Source: Mycolicibacterium sp. CH28 | Lineage (GTDB): Bacteria; Actinomycetota; Actinomycetes; Mycobacteriales; Mycobacteriaceae | Assembly: GCF_004745805.1 (NCBI RefSeq) | Contig: NZ_SRLQ01000012.1 | Coordinates: forward strand, 1 to 64,000 | DNA: 64,000 nucleotides | Direction: 5' to 3' | Shown: positions 7,519 to 14,528 of the stretch, piece by piece | How the letters are laid out: every line of letters begins with the position of its first letter | Position numbering within the stretch: position 1 is the stretch's first letter | Position numbers and translations under genes: made by a program | The notes under the pieces: model-generated | Seen by the model: only the letters and a program-made list of their open reading frames with translations | What the model was told of the DNA's origin: nothing | The model's database searches: none

Positions 7519-8549
7519 TCGTGGCCACCAATCGGCGCGCTACTAAGACCTGGAGCCTGCTCGGCGACGTCAAGCGCAAGCCCAGCCCCTATGAGGCGGT
7601 CACCGCCAAGTTCCACTACCACTTCCGCCGTGATCCGGCACCGTTCGAGATGGACCCCGAGACTCCGCTCAACAAGTGGTATCTGCGCTATCGCGAGGGG
7701 TCGCCGCTGCAGGTAGACGACTGGGAGCAGTTCCGCGATCCGTACAAGCTGACCTACAAGGACTACGTCGCCACCCAACGCGACCGGGAGACGTTCGTCG
7801 ACGGTCTCATCGACCAGGCAGAAGCGGCTCACGTCGCCCGTCAGCTGAGCCCGGGCTGGATCGCCACTCTGCGAGATGTTCTCGTACCGCTGCGCTTTCC
7901 GCTGCATGTACTGCAGATGGCGGCACTCTATGTCGGTCAGGTGGCACCGTCGTCGTTCATCACCAACTGCGCCTATTTCCAGGCCTCCGATGAGCTCCGC
8001 CGCATCCAGCGGCTCGCCTATTGGACCAAGGTGCTGTCGGTGTCCCACGGTGACGAGCTCGCCCAGACCGCAACCGCCCGGGGGCCGTGGGAATCGGCGC
8101 CGCAGTGGCAGCCATTGCGAAAGGTGCTCGAAGAGATGCTGATCGCCTACGACTGGGGTGAGGCGTTCACGGCATTGAACCTCGCGGTCAAGCCGATGAT
8201 CGATGCGCTGATAAACGAGCAGTTCGCGGCGCTGGCAGCGGCGAACGACGATCCGTTCCTGTCGGCATTGCTCACCGAATTCGAGCTCGACAGTCGGCGC
8301 AGTCAGGATTGGACACAGGCTTTGGTGGCCTACGCCGTCGACCGCGACACGAACCTGCGTGGCGTCTTCGACGGCTGGCTGGCGCGCTGGCAGCCGGCAG
8401 CCAAGGCTGGGATCGATGCCCTGACACCGCTTTTCGGCGGCGCCCCGACCCCGTTGGCGCCGGAGCTGGTGTCGGGCAACGTGGCAAGCCGCTATACGAA
8501 CGTCATCGAAGAATGCGGGTTGACCGTCCACACCCAGACTCTGGCCTGA
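7515..8549 (+). CDS. tmoE: toluene monooxygenase beta (TmoE-like) subunit
   Basis: A 344-residue beta subunit, ferritin-like and without metal ligands. Family features are TWSLLGDVKRKPSPYEAVTAK at the N-terminus, then PLNKWYLRYREGSPL and DPYKLTYKDYV. It ends the visible tmo-type operon; the next gene begins 17 bases later but is unrelated. In tmo and iso operons a reductase gene follows here; it does not in this case. Confidence 0.92.
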   Translation: MIVATNRRATKTWSLLGDVKRKPSPYEAVTAKFHYHFRRDPAPFEMDPETPLNKWYLRYREGSPLQVDDWEQFRDPYKLTYKDYVATQRDRETFVDGLIDQAEAAHVARQLSPGWIATLRDVLVPLRFPLHVLQMAALYVGQVAPSSFITNCAYFQASDELRRIQRLAYWTKVLSVSHGDELAQTATARGPWESAPQWQPLRKVLEEMLIAYDWGEAFTALNLAVKPMIDALINEQFAALAAANDDPFLSALLTEFELDSRRSQDWTQALVAYAVDRDTNLRGVFDGWLARWQPAAKAGIDALTPLFGGAPTPLAPELVSGNVASRYTNVIEECGLTVHTQTLA

Positions 8550-8566
8550 AGCCGACCCTGGAGAAA

Positions 8567-9934
8567 GTGAGTAAGTCTGTGACCCAAACGCTCGATGTCG
8601 CGCGGCGTTCCCACTGGGCGGTGCTGCGGCTGTTGACGGTGGCTCTTGCCGCCGTCCTGGTGTTGCCCGCCGTCCTCCCCCAGCCCCCGGCGTCCGCCGA
8701 CGAGACCAAGTACTTGGATTTCTACACCCCGCCGGCGCCGCTACCCGCCGGCAAGCCCGGTGATCTGATTCGTTCGGAACCGATGCGCTTGGTGTACGAA
8801 CCGTCGGGTCAGCTCGGCAGTTGGGTCGCCACGGGGACGCGGATCATGTACCGCACCACCAACGCCAAGGGCGAGCAGGTGGCCGCAACCGGGGTGTATC
8901 TGGAGCCGGACAACCCGTGGACCGGCAAGGGCCCCCGGCCCTTGATCGCCTACGCGCCCGGCCCTTACGGCATCGGTGAGCAGTGTGCGCCATCGCGGCT
9001 GATGGATCAGGGCATCCACTTCTCGCAGGGATTCGACCTGACGTTCAACTACGAGGAGACGTTCCTGGCCACGATGGTCGCCCGCGGCTACGCCGTCGTC
9101 GTCGCCGACGGCGTCGGCATGGGTGTGCACATCCCGGGCGGACCGGAATTCGCCAACCGCCTCTCGGCTGGCACCGGCCTGCTGGACGCGGCTCGGGCGG
9201 CCAAGAAACTGCCGGGGACATCCTTGGATCCCCATGGGCCGGTGGCATTCTGGGGCTGGCTGACCGGTGGTCAGGCCGCCGGGTCGGCGGTTGAGCAAGC
9301 CGCCAGCTACGCACCAGAGCTCAACATCGTCGGTGCGGCGCTGAACACCCCGGTGGCCAATCTGTCCCTGATGCCGCCGTTCCTCGACGGCAACCTCTTG
9401 GTCGGCGCGCTGGGCTACGTGCTCAACGGCATCGTCAACGCCTACCCCGAGACCGCGTCATTGCTGATGGGAACCCTGACCGATCGGGGTGCGCACTTTG
9501 TGCAATGGTCGAGCTACATCTGCCTGGTGCAGTCGGTGGCGGACTTTGGATTCCGGCACTTTTACTTCCCCGACAACACCGGATGGTTCAACGTCGACCC
9601 CGCCCAGCTGTTCGGCAATGACCCGGTCAAGAGCCTGCTGCTGGCCCAGAACCTGGGATCACTGAAACCGACTGGACCGGTGTATATCTCGACCAATCGG
9701 TACGACACGTTCAATCCCTACCAAGCCTCAGTGGACCTGGCGAATCAATGGTGTTCGCAAGGGGCGGACGTGCAGCTGTGGACCAATGAGGAGCCACCGT
9801 TCCTGAACAAGGTGTCGGTGAACACCCTGTTGCCGTACTTCGTCGACGGGGAGCGCTCCATGCAGTGGGTGGCCGACCGGTTCAACGGTGTGCCCACCAC
9901 GCCCAACTGCGGTCACGTGGACTCCAACGTCTGA
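8567..9934 (+). CDS. exported secretory-lipase family protein lacking the nucleophilic Ser
   Basis: About 455 residues. The N-terminus has a signal-peptide shape: Arg15-Arg16, then a hydrophobic stretch of about 25 residues (LLTVALAAVLVLPAVLP) ending near PASADE, so export is likely. The body resembles the secretory (LIP) lipase family: PLIAYAPGPYG oxyanion region, RGYAVVVADGVGMG, and a late Asp in YISTNRYDTFNPYQ. The nucleophile elbow, normally GYSxGG, reads GWLTGG, with Leu in place of Ser, so hydrolysis by the usual mechanism is doubtful. The GTG at 8567 sits close to GGAG; a GTG at 8579 is also possible. A hairpin terminator follows. It may be transcribed with the monooxygenase genes; no link to aromatics can be shown. 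Confidence 0.75.
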   Translation: MSKSVTQTLDVARRSHWAVLRLLTVALAAVLVLPAVLPQPPASADETKYLDFYTPPAPLPAGKPGDLIRSEPMRLVYEPSGQLGSWVATGTRIMYRTTNAKGEQVAATGVYLEPDNPWTGKGPRPLIAYAPGPYGIGEQCAPSRLMDQGIHFSQGFDLTFNYEETFLATMVARGYAVVVADGVGMGVHIPGGPEFANRLSAGTGLLDAARAAKKLPGTSLDPHGPVAFWGWLTGGQAAGSAVEQAASYAPELNIVGAALNTPVANLSLMPPFLDGNLLVGALGYVLNGIVNAYPETASLLMGTLTDRGAHFVQWSSYICLVQSVADFGFRHFYFPDNTGWFNVDPAQLFGNDPVKSLLLAQNLGSLKPTGPVYISTNRYDTFNPYQASVDLANQWCSQGADVQLWTNEEPPFLNKVSVNTLLPYFVDGERSMQWVADRFNGVPTTPNCGHVDSNV

Positions 9935-9950
9935 CCCCCAACACTGATTG

Positions 9951-9990
9951 CGGCGCCTCTCGCACGTGGGAGGCGCCGTAATCTGTTTTG
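9951..9990 (+). terminator. intrinsic terminator after the tmo/lipase operon
   Basis: A perfect 9-bp stem, CGGCGCCTC at 9951-9959 pairing with GAGGCGCCG at 9970-9978, with a 10-base loop and a short T-rich tail (TTTT at 9986-9989). It lies 16 bases after the lipase stop. Confidence 0.75.
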
Positions 9991-10012
9991 ACCACCACGT
10001 CGAGGATCGCCG

Positions 10013-10852
10013 ATGCCACCCACCGCTCATGAGCAGACCGTCGTCACAGTGCTCCATCCCGGTGCGATGGGAGCCGCTGTCGCCAGGCAGGCGATGCTCG
10101 GCGGTGCAACGGTTCGATGGGTCTCGGCCGGACGGAGCTCGCCGACCCGAAAGCGCGCTTCGGACGCCGGGTTGCAGGAGTACGGCGAGCTTTCGGCCGC
10201 CCTCGACGGTGCGGACGTCGTCCTGTCGATCTGCCCGCCCGCCCACGCAGAGGAGGTGGCACGGGCCCTGCCCGGGTACGCCGGGATCTACGTCGAGGCG
10301 AACGCGATAGCGCCGTCCCGTACCCGGCACATCGCCACACTGCTGCCGCGTGCCCGGGTAGTCGACGGCGGCATCATCGGCGAACCGCCTTCCCAGGCCG
10401 GTACCACCCGGCTATACCTGTCCGGGCCGGCCGAGGGTGTGCCGGAGTTATTCACCGGCACGGCCCTGGAAGTCGTCACCCTTGATGGCGGTATCGGCCA
10501 GGCCTCCGCACTGAAGATGGCCTATGCGTCGTACCAGAAGATCAGCCGGGCCCTTGCCGCAGTGGCGCACGTGCTGGCCCGTGAGTATGGAGTGGATGAA
10601 CAACTGGCTCACGAGGCCCAGTTACTGCGGAGCTTCCCGCTTGCCGAGACAGGTCAACTCCCCGGCGTGGCAGCCAAAGCCTGGCGGTGGGCGCCGGAGA
10701 TGCGGGAGATCGCCGCCACCCTCGATGCTGCCGGGCTGCCCGACGAGCTGGCGCTCGGCGCGGCGGCCGTGTTCGAGCGCCTGGCCGCGGCCAAGGACGA
10801 CCAACTCGGCATCGACGCGGTCCTGGACATGCTGCGCGCCCGCCGACAGTAA
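10013..10852 (+). CDS. NAD(P)-binding 6PGDH-like dehydrogenase with DUF1932-type C-terminus
   Basis: A 279-residue protein. The N-terminal Rossmann domain starts VVTVLHPGAMGAAVA, a GxMGxxx variant of the dinucleotide loop used in the beta-hydroxyacid dehydrogenase and 6-phosphogluconate dehydrogenase superfamily. The C-terminal helical half (about residues 160-270) fits the DUF1932 type: GGIGQASALKMAYASYQK carries the superfamily Lys. Substrate unknown. It starts 23 bases after the terminator hairpin. Its last codons (RRQ, stop) lie in the first copy of the 61-bp repeat, which also ends the opposing DUF559 gene. Confidence 0.75.
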   Translation: MPPTAHEQTVVTVLHPGAMGAAVARQAMLGGATVRWVSAGRSSPTRKRASDAGLQEYGELSAALDGADVVLSICPPAHAEEVARALPGYAGIYVEANAIAPSRTRHIATLLPRARVVDGGIIGEPPSQAGTTRLYLSGPAEGVPELFTGTALEVVTLDGGIGQASALKMAYASYQKISRALAAVAHVLAREYGVDEQLAHEAQLLRSFPLAETGQLPGVAAKAWRWAPEMREIAATLDAAGLPDELALGAAAVFERLAAAKDDQLGIDAVLDMLRARRQ

Positions 10853-10900
10853 CGCCACGGCGAAAAACCGCGCTCCGTAGCGCCACCAGGTTACTGTCGA
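10840..10900. repeat. 61-bp palindromic repeat, left copy
   Basis: Matches 11761-11821 at 59 of 61 positions. Outer arms CGACAGTAAC (10844-10853) and GTTACTGTCG (10890-10899) are perfectly complementary; an inner stem GCGCT-CCGT-AGCGC lies inside. It supplies the stop codons of both convergent neighbours (TAA inside each outer arm) and may act as a bidirectional terminator. Confidence 0.85.
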
Positions 10901-11730
10901 GCAGCCAGTGCGAGGTTGAGTCGGCGAATGATGTCGCCCGGGACATCCTGGGCCGTCACCCGGATGACAATCCAGCCCAGTTCGAGCAGTGCCTCATGGC
11001 GATGGATGTCTCTGGCGAACTGCCTGCGGTCGGTGCGGTGGTGGTCACCTTCGTATTCGACCGCGATCCTGAGGCTCTCGTAACCCATGTCCACCTCGGC
11101 GATCAACGCACCGTATTCGTTGTGGACCGCGATCTGGGTCTGCGGTGGAGGGAGGCCCGCACGGACGATCAGCAGCCGCAGCGCCGTCTCCCGTGGCGAT
11201 TCAGCGCCGGGATCGACGAGATCGAGCGCGGCGCGGGCCTTGCGGATACCACGTCGCCCGCACAGCCGTTCGGCCAGCAGCACGATGTCGGGGACCTTCA
11301 GCCGCGTCGCCCGGGCCAGCGCGTCGACGGCCGCGATGGCAGTGTCGGCGGGGTACCAGCAGAGCAGATCCAGGGCCGTGCGGGTCGGAGTTGTGACGGC
11401 CATCCCCCGTCGCTGGCAGATCTCGTCGGCGTCCAGCCACCCGCCGCGGGCGATGACACCGGGGGTGCGCCGGTGATTGACGTCGTTGACCTCGGCCGGC
11501 CGCGCGTTGCCGATCCACTTGGCGCCGTGGACGGCCGAAGCCGAAAATCCCACCAGCACTCCGCGGCGACGGGAGCGAAGCCAGCACGCCTGCGCCCGCG
11601 CTATCGGCGTGAGTTCGGCACCCGCGGCAAGGTAGACGTCGCGATGGACGGCAACGAACTTCGTCCGCAACTGATACCGGGTCAGGGCGCCGGACGCCAG
11701 GGCCTCACTACCGAGGAACGGCTCATCCAT
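10891..11730 (-). CDS. DUF559-type nuclease-like protein with AbiEi-like N-terminus
   Basis: A 279-residue protein. The N-terminal part (MDEPFLGSEALASGALTRYQLRTKF) resembles the winged-helix of AbiEi-type proteins. The C-terminal part (about residues 180-275) fits DUF559, a Vsr/PD-(D/E)XK-like fold: AEVDMGYESLRIAVEYEGDHH is the core Asp and Glu motif, and RHEALLELGWIVIRVT is the usual last helix and strand. Such proteins are common in mycobacteria; their role is not settled, with nuclease or defence functions suggested. The gene is alone, without an AbiEii partner. It is bracketed by the two 61-bp palindromes, and its stop codon lies within one of them, which suggests it moved as a unit. Confidence 0.75.
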   Translation of the reverse strand: MDEPFLGSEALASGALTRYQLRTKFVAVHRDVYLAAGAELTPIARAQACWLRSRRRGVLVGFSASAVHGAKWIGNARPAEVNDVNHRRTPGVIARGGWLDADEICQRRGMAVTTPTRTALDLLCWYPADTAIAAVDALARATRLKVPDIVLLAERLCGRRGIRKARAALDLVDPGAESPRETALRLLIVRAGLPPPQTQIAVHNEYGALIAEVDMGYESLRIAVEYEGDHHRTDRRQFARDIHRHEALLELGWIVIRVTAQDVPGDIIRRLNLALAARQ

Positions 11731-11760
11731 GCCGGGAGTCTGCCGCCGACCACCGACAAT

Positions 11761-11821
11761 CCGCCGACAGTAACGCCACGGCGAAAAACCACGCTACGTA
11801 GCGCCACCAGGTTACTGTCGA
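11761..11821. repeat. 61-bp palindromic repeat, right copy
   Basis: Same orientation as the copy at 10840-10900, two mismatches, both in the inner stem. Here the inner part is CGCTACGTAGCG, a perfect 12-base palindrome. It fills most of the 102-base gap between the ltp2 stop and the DUF559 start. Confidence 0.85.
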
Positions 11822-11832
11822 CGCCGAGACCC

Positions 11833-13002
11833 TCAGCCCAGGATCAGGCCCGAGGTCGGCACCCCGGTGCCGGCCGTGACGAGCACGTGCTCGACGTCGG
11901 GTACCTGGTTCACCGAGGTACCCCGCAGCTGACGCACCCCCTCGGCGATGCCGTTCATCCCGTGGATGTAGGCCTCACCGAGCTGGCCGCCATGGGTGTT
12001 GATCGGCAGCCGACCGCCGATCTCGATGGCACCGTCGGCGATGAAGTCCTTGGCCTCACCCCAACCGCAGAACCCCAACTCCTCCAACTGAATCAGCGTG
12101 AACGGCGTGAAGTGGTCGTAGAGGATCGCGGTCTGGATATCGGTCGGCTTCAGCCCGGACTGCGACCACAGCTGCTTGCCCACCAGACCCATCTCCGGCA
12201 GGCCGTCCAGTTCGGGACGGTAGTAGCTCACCATCGAGTACTGGTTCGGGCTGGCCCCCTGCGCCGCCGCCTCGATAACCGCAGGCCGGTGCTTCAGGTC
12301 CTTGGCCCGCTCGGCGGACACCACCACGATGGCCACGCCGCCGTCAGTCTCCTGGCAGCAGTCCAACAGCCGCAGCGGCTCGGCGATCCACCGCGAATTC
12401 TGGTGATCCTCGATGGTGATCGGCTTGCCGTAGAAGTAGGCCTTCGGATTGTTGGCCGCATGCCTGCGGTCCGCCACCGAGATGGCACCGAAGTCGCGGC
12501 TGGTCGCACCCGACAGATGCATGTAGCGCTTGGCGATCATCGCGACCTGCGCCGCCGGCGTGGAGAGCCCATGCGGGTAGGAGAACGAGTTGTCCACGCT
12601 GGTCGAGTCCGCGCCCTGGATCAGCCGCAGCTGCACCTGGCCGAATCGCATACCGGAACGCTCGTTGAAAGCGCGGTATGCCACAACGCAATCCGCCACC
12701 CCGGTGGCCACGGCGATGGCCGCCTGCTGGACGGTGGCGCAGGCCGCACCGCCGCCGTGGTGGATCTTGGAGAAGAACTTCAGATCCCCGATACCGGTCG
12801 CCCGCGCAACGGCCACCTCGGTGTTGGTATCCATCGTGAACGTCACCATGCCGTCGACGTCAGCAGGGGTCAGACCGGCATCGTCAAGAGCGGCCGTTAC
12901 CGCCTCTGCCGCCAACCGCAACTCACTGCGTCCGGAATCCTTGGAGAAGTCGGTCGCGCCGATCCCGGCGATCGCCGCCTTCCCTGACAGTTCACCGGGC
13001 AT
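11833..13002 (-). CDS. ltp2: Ltp2, side-chain retro-aldolase (thiolase fold)
   Basis: A 389-residue thiolase-fold lipid-transfer-type protein, ortholog of Rv3540c. It cleaves 17-hydroxy-pregnenone-carboxyl-CoA by retro-aldol reaction, releasing propionyl-CoA and leaving the 17-keto steroid; it works only with the DUF35 domain of ChsH2. Features: MPGELSGKAAIAGIGATDFS start, HHGGGAACATVQQAA in the usual thiolase active loop region, and NTHGGQLGEAYIHGMNG near the C-terminus. Unlike FadA5 it lacks the late thiolase Cys loop. It is the last gene of the cyp125 operon and its ATG overlaps the chsH1 stop (ATGA). Control by KstR is expected through the operon promoter. Confidence 0.93.
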   Translation of the reverse strand: MPGELSGKAAIAGIGATDFSKDSGRSELRLAAEAVTAALDDAGLTPADVDGMVTFTMDTNTEVAVARATGIGDLKFFSKIHHGGGAACATVQQAAIAVATGVADCVVAYRAFNERSGMRFGQVQLRLIQGADSTSVDNSFSYPHGLSTPAAQVAMIAKRYMHLSGATSRDFGAISVADRRHAANNPKAYFYGKPITIEDHQNSRWIAEPLRLLDCCQETDGGVAIVVVSAERAKDLKHRPAVIEAAAQGASPNQYSMVSYYRPELDGLPEMGLVGKQLWSQSGLKPTDIQTAILYDHFTPFTLIQLEELGFCGWGEAKDFIADGAIEIGGRLPINTHGGQLGEAYIHGMNGIAEGVRQLRGTSVNQVPDVEHVLVTAGTGVPTSGLILG

Positions 13003-13439
13003 CAGGCGTTTCCTCCGATGGTCTGTGATGAGCGCTCGCGCGAAGAACCGATGGTCAGCGTCGACGTCGCGATCACATGGTCGCCGAGACTATTGCTGCC
13101 AACAACTTTCACCGTGATCACCCCGTCCTCGACGGCGGTCACCTCGCCTCTGAAGGTCACCGTGTCATAGGCGTACCACGGCACGCCGAGCCGCAGCCCG
13201 ATCGACTTGATGACGGCGTTGGGGCCGGCCCAGTCGGTGACGTAACGCTGCACCAGTCCGGTGTCGGTGAGGATGTTGACGAAGATGTCCTTGGATCCCT
13301 TGGCCTGCGCCTTGTCCCGGTCGTGGTGCACGTCCTGGTAGTCGCGCGTCGCGATGGCGGTCGAGACGATGAACGTCGGATCGCCATAGAGGGCCAGTTC
13401 GGGCAGCTTGGTGCCCACCTGAACAGAAGGTGCACTCAC
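13002..13439 (-). CDS. chsH1: ChsH1, MaoC-like enoyl-CoA hydratase subunit
   Basis: A 145-residue single hotdog-fold MaoC-like protein, ortholog of Rv3541c. With ChsH2 it hydrates the 17(20)-enoyl-CoA made by FadE28-FadE29. Hydratase features: TRDYQDVHHDRDKAQ carries the catalytic Asp and His pair, then DTGLVQRYVTDW. A GTG start at 13439 overlaps the chsH2 stop (GTGA); a longer frame begins 15 bases upstream but overlaps more. The C-terminal residues GSSRERSSQ are encoded by an inverted copy of the GC-rich element that forms the tandem repeat at 14401, so this tail may be an acquired extension. Confidence 0.92.
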   Translation of the reverse strand: MSAPSVQVGTKLPELALYGDPTFIVSTAIATRDYQDVHHDRDKAQAKGSKDIFVNILTDTGLVQRYVTDWAGPNAVIKSIGLRLGVPWYAYDTVTFRGEVTAVEDGVITVKVVGSNSLGDHVIATSTLTIGSSRERSSQTIGGNA

Positions 13440-14398
13440 GATTGGGGCTCCCACGCGTACAGGGTCCAGGCCGGCCCATCTTCACCAGCCGGAAAGTCGA
13501 TATAGGTTGCCTGGACCGGCATTCCGATCTCCACGGTCGCGGGGTCTACGCCACGCAGCTCGCCGAGCATCCGAACGCCCTCCTCGAGTTCGACGAGCGC
13601 GATCACGAACGGCAGCGTGCGGCCGGGCACCTTGGGCGCGTGGTGCACGACGAAGCTGAACACCGTCCCCTTGCCACTGGCCACGACGTAGTCGGTCGGC
13701 AATCCCGGCGCCTGCCATAGGGCGGGCACCGGCGGATGCTGCAGGCTCCCGTCCGGACGCTTCTGCAGGCGCAGCTCATGGGCGTTGACGCCGTCCCAGA
13801 AGAACTGGGTGTCCCTCGACGGCGCGGGCCGCATCATGAACGCCGGGTCCAGGTCGTCCGGAACGGAAGAAACCGGCTCGGCCTTATCGGCCGGTTTGAA
13901 TTTCATGATGCGCCACATCATTTCGGCGACGTCCTCGTCGCCGACACTCCAGGTGATCTTCTGGGTGATGAAGAAGCCTTCACCGAGCGCGGTCACCTTG
14001 GGGCCGACGACGTCGGTCAGTTCGGCACTGACGCTGACCTCTTCGCCCGGGCGCAGGTACCGGTGATACGTCTGCTCGCAGTTGGTGGCTACTACGCCGA
14101 TATAGCCGGCGTCATCGAACAGCCTGATGATCTTGCCGAGCGGATCGTCGTCGGGGCGGACACCGCCCAGGCCCATCATGGTCCACACCTGGATCATGGC
14201 GGGCGGTGCGACGATGCCGGGATGCCCGGCATCCTTGGCTGCGGCCTCGTCGACGTAGATCGGGTTCTGGTCGCCGAGCGCGTCGAGCCAGTGATCGATC
14301 ATCGGCTGGTTGACCGGATGACGTCCGGTGCGCGGTTTGCTCTTCCCCTCGGCCTTGACCTTCTCCGCGGCCGTGCGGATGTCGTCGATCGCCGTCAC
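13436..14398 (-). CDS. chsH2: ChsH2, MaoC-like hydratase and DUF35 partner of Ltp2
   Basis: A 320-residue ortholog of Rv3542c with two parts: an N-terminal MaoC-like hotdog domain (about 1-180, GDQNPIYVDEAAAKDAGHPG) and a C-terminal DUF35 domain (about 190-320, FFWDGVNAHELRLQKRP onward). The DUF35 zinc-ribbon cysteines are absent here; the only Cys is in the hotdog part. The hydratase activity needs ChsH1 and the DUF35 domain supports Ltp2. The GTG at 14398 has an AGGAGG site 6 bases upstream, which decides the start. That site is the last of four in the 32-bp tandem repeat linking it to fadE29. Confidence 0.92.
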   Translation of the reverse strand: MTAIDDIRTAAEKVKAEGKSKPRTGRHPVNQPMIDHWLDALGDQNPIYVDEAAAKDAGHPGIVAPPAMIQVWTMMGLGGVRPDDDPLGKIIRLFDDAGYIGVVATNCEQTYHRYLRPGEEVSVSAELTDVVGPKVTALGEGFFITQKITWSVGDEDVAEMMWRIMKFKPADKAEPVSSVPDDLDPAFMMRPAPSRDTQFFWDGVNAHELRLQKRPDGSLQHPPVPALWQAPGLPTDYVVASGKGTVFSFVVHHAPKVPGRTLPFVIALVELEEGVRMLGELRGVDPATVEIGMPVQATYIDFPAGEDGPAWTLYAWEPQS

Positions 14399-14400
14399 CG

Positions 14401-14528
14401 GTGCCTCCTGCTCTTCGCGCAAGCGCTCATCTGTGCCCTCTGCTCTTCGCGCAAGCGCTCACCGGTGCCTCCTGCTCTTCGCGCAAGCGCTCATCTGTGC
14501 CCTCTGCTCTTCGCGCAAGCGCTCATCG
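14401..14528 (-). repeat. 32-bp tandem repeat, four units, forming overlapping mini-frames
   Basis: Four units of exactly 32 bases (14401-14432, 14433-14464, 14465-14496, 14497-14528). Units 1 and 3 are identical; units 2 and 4 differ by one base. Read on the minus strand, each unit is a start codon, ten codons (peptide MSACAKSRxHR in all), a purine-rich AGGAGG or AGAGGG site, and a TGA overlapping the next start as ATGA or GTGA. The chain begins at the fadE29 stop (ATGA, 14526-14523) and ends at the chsH2 GTG. A 12-codon frame minus the 4-base overlap gives the 32-base period. Confidence 0.9.

Noticed and set aside
8309-8566. Upstream extension of the lipase-family frame
   Set aside because: It overlaps the tmoE-type gene in another frame and lacks family similarity; the signal peptide begins after 8567.
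10840-11821. Insertion sequence with the 61-bp repeats as its ends
   Set aside because: The copies are direct rather than inverted relative to each other and the enclosed protein is not a transposase; no target duplication was seen. A different kind of mobility is left open as a finding.
10687-12987. Plus-strand open frame of 766 codons across the DUF559 gene and ltp2
   Set aside because: It is antisense to two recognised genes, runs through both 61-bp repeats, and its composition matches a shadow of GC-rich codon use.
14401-14526. Four MSACAKSRxHR peptides as real small proteins
   Set aside because: Identical 11-residue peptides with no fold and no conservation evidence; kept as translational spacer elements in a repeat, not as genes.
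14401-14528. Possible CRISPR-like array
   Set aside because: The 32-bp units are directly contiguous with no spacers and no cas genes are near; it is a tandem repeat with coupled frames.
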